From: Collinsella sp. An2 | GTDB lineage: Bacteria; Actinomycetota; Coriobacteriia; Coriobacteriales; Coriobacteriaceae | Direction of reading: 5' to 3' | Length of the DNA: 64,000 nucleotides | NCBI RefSeq assembly: GCF_002160065.1 | Contig: NZ_NFJW01000001.1 | Coordinates: 355,254 to 419,253 of the forward strand | Part shown: positions 27,778-35,878 of the stretch, piece by piece | How the letters are laid out: every line of letters starts with the position of its first letter | How positions within the stretch are numbered: the stretch's first letter is position 1 | Program-made: the position numbers and the translations under genes | Notes under the pieces: model-generated | The model's input: only the letters and a program-made list of their open reading frames with translations | Database searches by the model: none | Told to the model about the DNA's origin: nothing

Positions 27778-28453
27778 GGTCGCTCACCTCCCCGCGATAG
27801 CCCACGCCGCGCACGGTGACGATCTGGAACTCGTCCCAGTCCGCAAAGCGTGTGCGCAGGCGATTGACGTGTACGTTCACCGTGCTCTCGGAGCTTTCGG
27901 TATCCCATCCCCATACCTCATCGAGCAGCTGCATGCGGGTATAGGTATGCCCCGGGTTAGAGAGGAGCTTGAACAACAGCTCGAACTCGCGCTTGGGCAG
28001 GGTGACGGCTTTGCCTTCTGTGCCGGCGACGGTGAGCGCGCCGGGGTCGAGCGTGGCCGCGCCCGCCCGCAGCCTGTCGTCGCCGGCAACGCGTGCGCGC
28101 CGCAGCAGGGCGCGCACGCGCAGGGCGAGCTCCTTGAGGTCGGCGGGCTTGGTGAGGTAGTCGTCCGCGCCCACGATGAACCCCTGGTTTATGTCGGCTT
28201 GGGCGCTTTTGGCGGTGAGCATGAGAACGGGCAGGCCATAGTCGGCGTCGCGCAGTTGGCGTACCAATTCGCTACCGTCGAGGTGCGGCATCATTAGATC
28301 GGTGATGAGAAGGTCGGGGCGAGCAGCGTCCATGAGGGCAAGCGCCTCCCGTCCGTCGCGTGCCGAGAGCGTCTCGTGTCCCATCTTGCGCATTACGGCG
28401 CAGATGAGCTTGTTGGTATTGCGGTCATCTTCCGCAACGAGAATCATCGCCAT
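27770..28453 (-). CDS. OmpR-family response regulator (system 1)
   Basis: A 227-residue regulator. The receiver (about 1-118) has the acidic pair E-D-D, phospho-acceptor Asp52 (L-I-T-D-L-M-M-P) and the T-A-K-S and K-P-A-D switch residues. The winged-helix domain (about 130-225) ends V-T-V-R-G-V-G-Y-R. The start is ATG 28453, after GGGAGAAGACC. A direct repeat upstream (28502-28520) suggests autoregulation. The partner kinase is coupled downstream. Confidence 0.93.
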   Translation of the reverse strand: MAMILVAEDDRNTNKLICAVMRKMGHETLSARDGREALALMDAARPDLLITDLMMPHLDGSELVRQLRDADYGLPVLMLTAKSAQADINQGFIVGADDYLTKPADLKELALRVRALLRRARVAGDDRLRAGAATLDPGALTVAGTEGKAVTLPKREFELLFKLLSNPGHTYTRMQLLDEVWGWDTESSESTVNVHVNRLRTRFADWDEFQIVTVRGVGYRGEVSDRG

Positions 28454-28499
28454 GGTCTTCTCCCGGGTCGCACGCCTATACCACAAGTACATACCAAGA

Positions 28500-28520
28500 G
28501 GATAAACGGAGCATAAACGG
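28500..28520 (-). promoter_or_regulatory. OmpR-type direct repeat ATAAACGG x2
   Basis: ATAAACGG occurs at 28502-28509 and 28513-28520, an 11-bp period as bound by tandem OmpR-class dimers. It lies upstream of the system 1 regulator. A further GTTTATCCGG, the inverse of GGATAAACGG-type boxes, is at 28717-28726, upstream of the zinc-ribbon gene. Confidence 0.5.
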
Positions 28521-28791
28521 CGGGGCTCGCTCAGCGCCTGGCATTCGCGGTGCATCTTGGGTATTCGCCCCGCCTATACCTGCCCCTGTCGCGGCTTCGT
28601 TGTGTTCCGATGCCGCTGTGGATTCGTATGGGGACTTCTGCGGGGCCGGGACTTCTCGGCGCCGTGCCGCCGCATCTCGCTTCATAAACTCCTCGGTTAT
28701 CGGCTGTTAAGGGATTGTTTATCCGGTCCGCTCATCATGGGGCTCGTCAAGCGGGAGGATGCACGACCGCATCCGACGAAAGGAGTTAACC

Positions 28792-29424
28792 ATGTATTGA
28801 ATGAACTGTGGTCACGAGATGCCCGATGCCGCCAAGGTATGCCCGGCGTGTGGAACGAAGGTCGGCGGTGTCGGGGTGGCGGACGCCGCGGGTGCGGCCG
28901 ATGCGCCCGTTCGTCACGATTCCTACGAGTATGCCCGCACCACGGTGGCAAGCGACTTGGCGACGGTTGCGACCGACTGCTATCAGAGCCTTGGCTTCGA
29001 GCTCACGAGTGCTAAGAGCTCGCAGACAGGCGGCAGCACGGTGCTCGCCTTTCGCCGCAGTCGCAAAGTGCGCGGCAAGGCGCAGCTTGCCAAGCTCCAG
29101 CGCACGGCCGACGATCTTATTGCTCAGCTTGCGATGCTTGAGGGCGAGAAGACGCGCGGTGCGACCATGAAGGCCATCACAACGGGCGTTGTCTCGGCGC
29201 TGGTGCTCGGCGTGGGCATGTGCTGCACCATGGTGTGGACGCAGTTTATGGTGCTCGGCATCATCGTCGGCCTTGTGGGCATTGCCGGCTGTGTTGGGGC
29301 CTGGCTGCTCTACCGTGCGACGGTGCGCAGGGACACCGCGCGCCTGGCTCCGCGCATCGAGGCCGCTTACGACCAGCTGGCAACCGTGTGCGAAGAGGCC
29401 CAATCCGTGCTCGCTACGGCGTAG
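28792..29424 (+). CDS. zinc-ribbon membrane protein with in-frame UGA at the first expected Cys
   Basis: The protein is about 207 residues from ATG 28801: N-terminal C-G-H-E-M-P...V-C-P-A-C-G zinc-ribbon, a linker, and two helices (about residues 124-145 and 148-170). The strong AAAGGAGTTAACC ribosome-binding site is spaced for ATG 28792, which reads ATG-TAT-TGA-ATG-AAC-TGT. Zinc ribbons of this kind usually begin M-Y/F-C-x-x-C-G, so the TGA occupies the first cysteine. Options are a nonsense mutation with reinitiation at the adjoining ATG, or selenocysteine. I see no convincing SECIS-like hairpin. Confidence 0.7.
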
Positions 29425-29528
29425 CAGACGACAGGGCGACTTAATCGAGTCGCTTAGCAACAGGCGCCTGTCAGGCGGGGTGATAACAGGTCTGCAGGCA
29501 AAACCGATACGCAAGAAAGGAATTGATC

Positions 29529-29645
29529 ATGGGCAAGTTCGGTATGGGTCTTGGCATCGTGGTTCTGGTCGCGGCGGGTGTGGCCATCGCTTACTGCATC
29601 AAGCATGACGTGTTTGGTGACCTCGCACTCAGCTGGCGCGTGTAG
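29529..29645 (+). CDS. 38-residue single-helix membrane peptide
   Basis: ATG 29529 follows AAGAAAGGAATTGATC and encodes one hydrophobic helix (G-M-G-L-G-I-V-V-L-V-A-A-G-V-A-I-A-Y) with a short C-terminal tail. The strong ribosome-binding site and position after the zinc-ribbon gene support expression. The function is unknown. Confidence 0.6.
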   Translation: MGKFGMGLGIVVLVAAGVAIAYCIKHDVFGDLALSWRV

Positions 29646-29657
29646 CGGGTGATCACC

Positions 29658-29732
29658 ATGAGCGTGGGAGACGTGTTGGGCTTGCTGGTGGCTGTCGTAA
29701 GTTGCGCTGTTGTGTTTCGCAGGGTGCCATAG
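29658..29732 (+). CDS. possible 24-residue membrane peptide
   Basis: ATG 29658 to TAG 29732 encodes M-S-V-G-D-V-L-G-L-L-V-A-V-V-S-C-A-V-V-F plus a basic end. It is a single helix 12 nt after the previous small gene. The ribosome-binding site is weak. The end is close to repeat R4, so it might be a truncated gene. Confidence 0.35.
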   Translation: MSVGDVLGLLVAVVSCAVVFRRVP

Positions 29733-29743
29733 CTGCTGCCATC

Positions 29744-29853
29744 TGCCATTGGGGACGGGTACATTTGGCAGACGGGGCGACCATGCCATCCCGTCTGCCA
29801 ACCGTACCCGTCCCCAATGACACATTTGCCAAATGTACCCGTCCCCAATGGCA
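29744..29853. repeat. palindromic GGGGACGGGTAC repeat, R4
   Basis: A plus copy (CTGCCATTGGGGACGGGTAC) and two inverted copies (GTACCCGTCCCCAATG) flank a CAGACGGGG...CCCGTCTG core. The core is shared almost base for base with R5. It could form a hairpin of more than 25 bp. Confidence 0.8.
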
Positions 29854-29893
29854 GCGAATGGCATACGGGCGCGCGACATGCCTTACGCGCCTG

Positions 29894-30019
29894 CTGTTCT
29901 GTGGCATTTCACACGCACGTCTTCTGTTCTGTGGTAATCCACACGCTTGAGGCTCATATGGGGCCGGTTTTCGTGTGGATTGCCACAATTTAGCTCGCGT
30001 CCGTGTGGACTGCCGCACA
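29894..30019. repeat. four-copy CGTGTGGATTGCCACA repeat array (family 3)
   Basis: CTGTTCTGTGG(C/T)A-type 23-mers at 29894-29916 and 29924-29946 form a 30-bp direct repeat. Inverse forms CGTGTGGATTGCCACA (29972-29987) and CGTGTGGACTGCCGCACA (30002-30019) follow. The direct pair could base-pair with the inverse pair. The stretch 29733-30141 otherwise holds only R4. Confidence 0.6.
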
Positions 30020-30141
30020 ACAAGCGACGTCCAAGCTCCATGTCCGAAGTCCGCGACGATGCGGGGCCAGACGGCATGCGCTCATCCAATGCCGGCTATT
30101 AGGAGATGCCGGCCATCAGAAGACCAACTATCGGGCCGACA

Positions 30142-31062
30142 TCATCTTTGGGCTGCATGCGTTCCGGGGCGCGCATCGCGTACTATCCAGATGGCGACGA
30201 TGACGGCAAAGACGCACACAGCGGCACCGGTCAGCATGATCATGGGGGAGCGGAAGCCCTCGTTGTTTGCAGTGCTAAACGTGTCAATCATCGAGATTTC
30301 AAGCGAAAGCATCGAGACGCTGGCAACTACCAGGTACAGGGCGTTTGCCGCCCGTGCCGCCGGATGCGGAGAGTGCCGCTCGCGTACGAATTTCACAATA
30401 CCGCCGATGAGCGAGTAGAACGCATAGAGCGCAATGCCGTAGATTAAGTATCCCGAATGGGAGATTGCCGATTCGCGGTGAAGTGCAAGAACGATTAAAC
30501 CGGCAAACACCGGCGTGCACAGCAGAAGCAATGCGCCACACGCGCGGCAGATGCGCTGCTCATGGTGAAGCTGCTGCGCGGTTTGCCGCCCGTCGCTATG
30601 ACGCAATATGCTGAACGACAGCGGTGCACGCATGACGGCGAGCGCGGCGTAATAGGCGGCGAGCGTGGAAAACCATGCTGACGAGTTGGCCGCCGCGGCG
30701 ATTGCGTTGCTTGCCGTCCACAGGACATCGATGGCAAATGATAGCGTTGTGGTGAGTCCAAGTCGAAGGTGCGTATCGTTAAGGATGCGGGCAAGAACGT
30801 TGTTATGCTCGGCTGCTCTGCGTACGCTGGCCACAGGATTTGCCCGAACAAGGCGTGCGACCCAAATCACGAGCGCCCATGCCGAGAGGACATAGGAGAA
30901 GTAGACGAGGACATGGGGCATGCCGATTTCCGCAAACGCTCCAATGAGCAGGGAAAACCCGATGATTGTCACAGCCAATACTAGAGGCAATGGTGGAAAG
31001 AGCAGCCGAAGCCCGCATTGCCGCGCGTGTTCGGCCCAGTTGTGAGCCCGTCCTGTGTCCAT
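30142..31062 (-). CDS. membrane protein of unknown function, about seven helices
   Basis: A 306-residue protein with about seven hydrophobic segments spread over the whole length and no known motif that I recognise. Charged cytoplasmic loops include R-R-A-A-E-H-N-N and H-H-E-Q-R-I-C-R. I chose ATG 31062 with GGGAG upstream. The frame is open further upstream, but only through the GGGGACGGGTAC repeats. It is divergent from two-component system 2. Function unknown. Confidence 0.7.
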   Translation of the reverse strand: MDTGRAHNWAEHARQCGLRLLFPPLPLVLAVTIIGFSLLIGAFAEIGMPHVLVYFSYVLSAWALVIWVARLVRANPVASVRRAAEHNNVLARILNDTHLRLGLTTTLSFAIDVLWTASNAIAAAANSSAWFSTLAAYYAALAVMRAPLSFSILRHSDGRQTAQQLHHEQRICRACGALLLLCTPVFAGLIVLALHRESAISHSGYLIYGIALYAFYSLIGGIVKFVRERHSPHPAARAANALYLVVASVSMLSLEISMIDTFSTANNEGFRSPMIMLTGAAVCVFAVIVAIWIVRDARPGTHAAQR

Positions 31063-31146
31063 ATTGCTCCCATGTTGCTGTCCGATATCGTACGCGGCAA
31101 GCTTAGCGAGGCGAGATAAACGATTCGTAAATGTGCCCCAACATTC

Positions 31147-31320
31147 GCCATTGGGGACGGGTACGGTTGGCAGGCGGGATTGTCGTTGGGGATGAAGTGC
31201 CATTGTTTGCCATTGGGGACGGGTACAGTTGGCAGACGGGGTGACCATGCCATCCCGTCTGCCAACCGTACCCGTCCCCAATGGCAGGCACCCTTGAAAT
31301 GTACCCGTCCCCAATGGCAA
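31147..31320. repeat. palindromic GGGGACGGGTAC repeat, R5
   Basis: Two plus-oriented and two minus-oriented copies of the consensus sit in 174 bp. The central GGCAGACGGGGTGACCATGC and the inverted partner nearly equal R4. This fills most of the gap between the membrane-protein gene and the system 2 regulator. Confidence 0.8.
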
Positions 31321-31417
31321 GCACCCTTGTACGTTCTGCGGGGAATGCTCCTGCGGCGGCGTGTACCCGACGTCACCTGATAGGATGCCGCTAACCCCCC
31401 AGACGAGGAGGCGGCCC

Positions 31418-32206
31418 ATGTCTCAGACCGTTTTGATCGCCGAGGACGATAACGACATCGTAGAGCTACTCACGCTCTATCTGTCAGGCAGTGGATACGA
31501 GGTGCTGGCAGCACCGGACGGTGTTCGCGCACTCGAACTGCTTCAAGAGCGCGACGTCGATGTCGCTCTCGTGGACATCATGATGCCGCGCATGAACGGC
31601 TACGATTTCATCAAGGCGGCGCGTGCGGTAAGCGACGTGCCGATCGTCATTGTTTCGGCGCGCAGCATGCCCGCGGACAAGATCGTGGGTCTCGACGCAG
31701 GTGCCGATGGCTATATCACCAAGCCGTTCGATCCGCTAGAGGTCACGGCGTATATTCGTGCGATGCTGCGCCGCCGCAACGCAAACCGCGCCGCAGAGGC
31801 GTCTGGTGCGGCATCGGGGCAAGGCACCGGTCCTGCAAGGCACGATCCGGACGTCATCGACGCCGCTCTAGCGCAATCGGCATCCGACACAACCCCCATC
31901 TCGCCCGACGCCATGGTCTGCGGAGACCTTGTGTTCGACCCCGGCAGGTTGATGCTTTTCAAACAGGGACAGCCCGTTTCCCTCACGGCGGCCGAGCTCA
32001 AGATCATGGCTGCCCTCATGGCCGCGCCGGGACGCGTGCTCAGCAAGGACCGGCTGTACGCAGCGGTAAACGGTGAGCCGGCGTTTGGCGGGGCGAGCAG
32101 CGTGATGGTGCACATCTCGAATATCCGCGCCAAGCTCGAGGATGACCCGCTGCAGCCTCGCTACATCAAGACGGTTCGCGGCCTGGGGTATCGAATCGAT
32201 GGATAA
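31418..32206 (+). CDS. OmpR-family response regulator (system 2)
   Basis: A 262-residue regulator. The receiver (about 1-118) has E-D-D, phospho-acceptor Asp53 (A-L-V-D-I-M-M-P), S-A-R-S and K-P-F-D. An unusually long linker (about 120-165, Ala/Asp-rich) precedes the winged-helix domain that ends V-R-G-L-G-Y-R-I-D. The start is ATG 31418 behind GAGGAGG. It overlaps the kinase start (ATGGATAA). It lies directly upstream of the dlt-like operon and may control it, as DltR does in streptococci; that link is an inference. Confidence 0.93.
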   Translation: MSQTVLIAEDDNDIVELLTLYLSGSGYEVLAAPDGVRALELLQERDVDVALVDIMMPRMNGYDFIKAARAVSDVPIVIVSARSMPADKIVGLDAGADGYITKPFDPLEVTAYIRAMLRRRNANRAAEASGAASGQGTGPARHDPDVIDAALAQSASDTTPISPDAMVCGDLVFDPGRLMLFKQGQPVSLTAAELKIMAALMAAPGRVLSKDRLYAAVNGEPAFGGASSVMVHISNIRAKLEDDPLQPRYIKTVRGLGYRIDG

Positions 32207-33839
32207 GCAGAAGCCACAGGAAAACGCCGCCCCATTTCGGCCCGGTTTGTCTCGCATGCGCGGAGCACTCGCCAACGCCGGCCGCGCGGTGCGCACCAGC
32301 CTCGCTGCACGCTGTCTTGCTGTGGTGGTTGCCTATGCGCTTGTGCTCACGGCGGCCATGGCCGTCCTCGGGCGCGCGGGGGATGCCCTGTTCACCAACG
32401 CGTTTCCCTCTATGGACACGGTGATTGAATACGACGATGCCCTCAAGCAGGACGACTTCGCCGCGCTGCAGTCTCCGGAGTTGCACAACAGCCAGATCAT
32501 CGTCTTCGATGCCGACGGAGCGCGCCTATATGCCTCAAGCGAGAAGGTTGCGACGTGGGTCTTCGCTTCCGACCTCTCGTTTATCAGCGATTATGACGAG
32601 AGCACGTTCTACGAGGTATTCCAGGAGTATGCGGAGGACGGGCTGCGATACCGAATCCTGTGGTGCGTCTACGACGACCAGGACGGCTCCAGCAAGACCG
32701 TGATTTCGTGGTGCGAACTCGACGAGGGCCTGCATATTGTGGCGGGAGACCTCTTTCCGGGACGCTCTGCGCTCACGCAGCGCGAGTTCGATCTGATCAA
32801 AGGTGTCTACGACGCCCAGCTCAGCGTGGAGCGCTACGACTACGTCACGGATGTCGGCGACTTCCGCTCGCTGGTGCTGCTGGCTCCGCTTGTCAGCGGT
32901 GCGCGGTATCAGAGCGTGCTCGACAGCGCGGGACGTCTTGCGCTGCTGGGCGTTCCCATCGTACTGGTGGTGACAGCCGCCGCCGCGTGGGCGCTCGTGC
33001 GCATGGCGCGCAGGGCGGCACGCCCGCTTGACGATGCCATCGATGCGTATCGTCGGGGAGACGAGGATGCCTCGACGCGCTCTCGGGTTCCCAGCGAGCT
33101 TGTGCATACCTACGACAACTTCACCGCCCTCATGGATGAGTTGCGCGCCTCTCGGCTCGAACGGCAGCGCATTATCGCTGACGTCTCGCACGACCTGAAG
33201 ACGCCGCTCACGGTGATTCGCGGCTATGCCCAAGCATTTTGTGAGGGACTGGTGCCTCCGGAGAAGCAGGAGGCCTACCATCGTGCTATCGCGGAACGCG
33301 CGGTGGCGGCAAGCGAGCTGATCGACGCTCTTTCCAGCTATGCCCAGATGGAGCACCCCTCGTTCGAGCCCGAGCTCGTTCGGCGCGACGTCGCCGCGCT
33401 CGTGCGTTCGGTGGCGTCGAGTGCAGAACCCGCGGTGGAGCAGGCGGGCGATACGCTTGAGGTGGACGCTTCCGGTGAGGCGTCCGCCCTCATCGACGAC
33501 CAGCTGTTTCGGCGCATGCTCGCCAACCTCATCGACAACGCTTGGGCACACAACGACGCCGGCATACGTATTCGCGTATCGTGCTGCATCGATGATGTGC
33601 GCGGTGTGGTGGTCGTGACGGTCGCCGATACCGGCAAGGGCTTTCCGCCCGAGCTTGCGGCGCGGGCGTTTGAACCTTTCGTGACCGAGAACGTGGCGCG
33701 CGCGGCAGAAGGTGGCACGGGGTTGGGGCTCTCTATAGCCCGACGCGCCGTGGAGCTCATGGCCGGCAGCATCCGCGTGGATGAGCACCCCGCTGCTCCA
33801 TGGGGCGCCGTGCTGGTGGTCGAGCTGCCGCGAGCATAG
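32199..33839 (+). CDS. sensor histidine kinase (system 2)
   Basis: A 546-residue kinase. The first helix (about 38-58) and second helix (about 248-268) flank an external sensor domain of about 190 residues. A HAMP-like linker, the H-box A-D-V-S-H-D-L-K-T-P with His331, and an ATPase domain with L-I-D-N-A-W-A-H, D-T-G-K-G-F and G-G-T-G-L-G-L-S follow. It is coupled to the regulator. The large extracytoplasmic domain suggests sensing of an envelope stress or ligand, consistent with control of the downstream surface-modification operon. Confidence 0.92.
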   Translation: MDKQKPQENAAPFRPGLSRMRGALANAGRAVRTSLAARCLAVVVAYALVLTAAMAVLGRAGDALFTNAFPSMDTVIEYDDALKQDDFAALQSPELHNSQIIVFDADGARLYASSEKVATWVFASDLSFISDYDESTFYEVFQEYAEDGLRYRILWCVYDDQDGSSKTVISWCELDEGLHIVAGDLFPGRSALTQREFDLIKGVYDAQLSVERYDYVTDVGDFRSLVLLAPLVSGARYQSVLDSAGRLALLGVPIVLVVTAAAAWALVRMARRAARPLDDAIDAYRRGDEDASTRSRVPSELVHTYDNFTALMDELRASRLERQRIIADVSHDLKTPLTVIRGYAQAFCEGLVPPEKQEAYHRAIAERAVAASELIDALSSYAQMEHPSFEPELVRRDVAALVRSVASSAEPAVEQAGDTLEVDASGEASALIDDQLFRRMLANLIDNAWAHNDAGIRIRVSCCIDDVRGVVVVTVADTGKGFPPELAARAFEPFVTENVARAAEGGTGLGLSIARRAVELMAGSIRVDEHPAAPWGAVLVVELPRA

Positions 33840-33848
33840 GCGTCGCTC

Positions 33849-33884
33849 CTGCAGCACGCGGCTAGCCTGCAGCACGCGGCTAGC
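33849..33884. repeat. 18-bp tandem duplication
   Basis: CTGCAGCACGCGGCTAGC is repeated exactly twice just after the kinase stop codon. It is a local duplication with no evident role. Confidence 0.7.
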
Positions 33885-34076
33885 CTGCGCCGCGCCGCCG
33901 CTTCACGTGCGTGCGCCGCGCTGCTCTACCCGCATTCACCCGGTCCACGACCTGTCGCCCTGCACGCACTCATCAGGCCCGCGACCTGTCGCCCCGCCTT
34001 GGACCCGCGGCCCGTCGTCGCCCCATCCGCGACCGTCTGCGTTCGCCCGTCCCGCCCCGTTCCCGCGACTATCTAA

Positions 34077-34125
34077 ATAAACCTTTATAAACGAATCCTT
34101 AGCACGCCTTCAGCCGTCCTGAAGG
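34077..34125 (+). promoter_or_regulatory. AT-rich promoter region and leader hairpin of the dlt-like operon
   Basis: In a GC-rich stretch, ATAAAC occurs at 34077-34082 and 34087-34092 (10-bp period), resembling OmpR-class half-sites and overlapping TTTATAAA, a possible -10. A CCTTCAG/CTGAAGG hairpin (34107-34113 with 34119-34125) lies in the leader, upstream of AGGAGG and ATG 34178. Nothing else is evident in the 338-bp gap. Confidence 0.4.
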
Positions 34126-34177
34126 TGGCTCCTCCAGACTGATGCTCGTACCGCAAAGCAAAGGACAGGAGGAGCAC

Positions 34178-35878
34178 ATGCGCCCAGCCGGACCGATGGA
34201 GGCCGCACGGGTCATTGACCTGAGGATTGGCACGCATCAAAGATATCGCTACACCGCCCTTTGCTTTCTCGAGCGCGGGGCCCTCTTGCATCCGGCAAAG
34301 ACCGCCGTCGTGGATGAGCTTGGCTCATGCACATACGGGCAGCTGTACGGTCTTGTTCGGCGGGTGGGTTCCGCGCTGGCCGCTCGTGGCTGTACGGGTC
34401 GGGCGGTAATCGTATGCGCCGAAAAGAGCGCTGAGACGCTTGCGGCCATGCTCGGCGTGCTCGCGGCGGGCGGGTATTACGTGCCGGTAGACCCCGCCGT
34501 TCCCGCCGAACGGGCGCGGAGCATCTACGAGACGCTCGAGCAGCCCGTGGTGATTGTCGACTGGCGCACGCGCGACCGCGCACGCATGGTGTTTCCAGGC
34601 GCCGAGCTCGCTCCTCTGGACGAGCTCACGGCTGCCCCAATCGCGGCGGACAATCTCGATCGCATCGCACGGCAGGTCGTCGACACCGACCCGGCATACG
34701 TGCTCTTTACCTCTGGCTCCACGGGCGCCCCGAAAGGCGTTGCGGTGAGTCACCGCGCCATCGTCGAGTTCATCTCGACGTTCGTGCGTACGCTCGAGAT
34801 CGGTTCGGACGAGGTGTTGGGCAACCAAGCGCCGTTCGACTTCGACGTCTCGGTCAAGGATATCTATGGGGCCATGGCGGCAGGTGCCACGCTTGTCATT
34901 CTGCCGCGGCGGCTCTTTTCGAGCCCTGCAGAGCTCATGGATGCGCTCGCCGCCCATCGGGTGACGACGCTCATCTGGGCGGTTGCCGCCCTCTGCTTGC
35001 TTTCGCGCCTGCACGGCTTGGAGCATGCGGAGCTTCCGTGTCTGCGCACGGTGATGTTCAGCGGCGAGGTCATGCCGCTCGAGCATCTGCGCCGGTGGCG
35101 AGAGCGCTTGCCACGCGTACGCTTCGTAAACCTGTACGGACCGACCGAGGTCACGTGCAACTGCACCTATCAAGTGCTTGCTCCTGGCCGGTCGTACGAC
35201 GAGGGAGTGCCGCTGGGGAGGCCATTCCCAAACAGGCGGGTTCTGCTGCTCGACGAGGCGGGACGGCTTGTGACGGAGCCCGGTGAGGTGGGCGAGCTCT
35301 ATGTAGGCGGGTCGGCCCTTGCGCTCGGCTACGTGGGAGACACGGAGCGTACGCGCGCCGCCTTTGTATCCAGTCCGCTTCGCTCCTTGGTGCCCGAGAC
35401 GCTCTATCGCACGGGGGACCGTGCGCGCGTGGGCACGGAGGGTGAGCTGTTTTTCTGCGGTCGTGTGGACAACCAGGTGAAGCATCTGGGACATAGGGTC
35501 GAGCTGGAAGAGATCGATGCGGCATTCGAACGCCAGCCGGACGTCGAGCGCTGCCGGACGGTCTACGACGCACGCCGCGAGCGGCTGTGTGCCTTCTTCG
35601 AGGGCTCGGCAGCTATAGGCGACCTGCGCCGCGGCGTGGAGCGGTATCTGCCGGCCGCCCTGGTTCCCGGTCGCATCGTGCGCGTCGAGGCCATGCCGCT
35701 CACCAAGAACGGCAAGGTCGACCGCCTGCGCCTGCTCGAGCTCGATGAGAACGTGCATCGGCGGTCTGTAACGGCGACTGCAAACAAGGGCGCGTCTGTG
35801 AAGTCAGCCGTCCGCCAGCCCGTCAAATCGTCCGCTCACCACACCCACCCTCTTGCCTTAGAAAGGAGCTCGTCATGA
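34178..35878 (+). CDS. DltA-like amino acid adenylation enzyme
   Basis: A 566-residue stand-alone adenylation enzyme activating an amino acid for transfer to a carrier protein. Core motifs: L-F-T-S-G-S-T-G-A-P-K-G (about 176), N-Q-A-P-F-D-F-D-V-S-V-K-D (about 216), N-L-Y-G-P-T-E-V-T-C (about 316), Y-R-T-G-D (about 410) and P-L-T-K-N-G-K-V-D with the catalytic Lys near 513. In the DltA segment usually reading F-C-G-E-V, this protein has M-F-S-G-E-V: Ser where DltA has a Cys linked to D-Ala selectivity. A Ser/Thr/Lys-rich tail of about 40 residues follows. The start is ATG 34178 after AGGAGG. Its partners are the carrier at 37410 and the decarboxylase it overlaps. Confidence 0.9.
   Translation: MRPAGPMEAARVIDLRIGTHQRYRYTALCFLERGALLHPAKTAVVDELGSCTYGQLYGLVRRVGSALAARGCTGRAVIVCAEKSAETLAAMLGVLAAGGYYVPVDPAVPAERARSIYETLEQPVVIVDWRTRDRARMVFPGAELAPLDELTAAPIAADNLDRIARQVVDTDPAYVLFTSGSTGAPKGVAVSHRAIVEFISTFVRTLEIGSDEVLGNQAPFDFDVSVKDIYGAMAAGATLVILPRRLFSSPAELMDALAAHRVTTLIWAVAALCLLSRLHGLEHAELPCLRTVMFSGEVMPLEHLRRWRERLPRVRFVNLYGPTEVTCNCTYQVLAPGRSYDEGVPLGRPFPNRRVLLLDEAGRLVTEPGEVGELYVGGSALALGYVGDTERTRAAFVSSPLRSLVPETLYRTGDRARVGTEGELFFCGRVDNQVKHLGHRVELEEIDAAFERQPDVERCRTVYDARRERLCAFFEGSAAIGDLRRGVERYLPAALVPGRIVRVEAMPLTKNGKVDRLRLLELDENVHRRSVTATANKGASVKSAVRQPVKSSAHHTHPLALERSSS

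Noticed and set aside
24619..31320. CRISPR array formed by the repeated GGGGACGGGTAC units
   Set aside because: Copies alternate in orientation, are unevenly spaced with genes between, and there are no cas genes or uniform spacers.
31063..31419. N-terminal extension of the membrane protein at 30142-31062
   Set aside because: The extra codons translate the palindromic repeats (R5) and have no conserved character; ATG 31062 with GGGAG is adequate.
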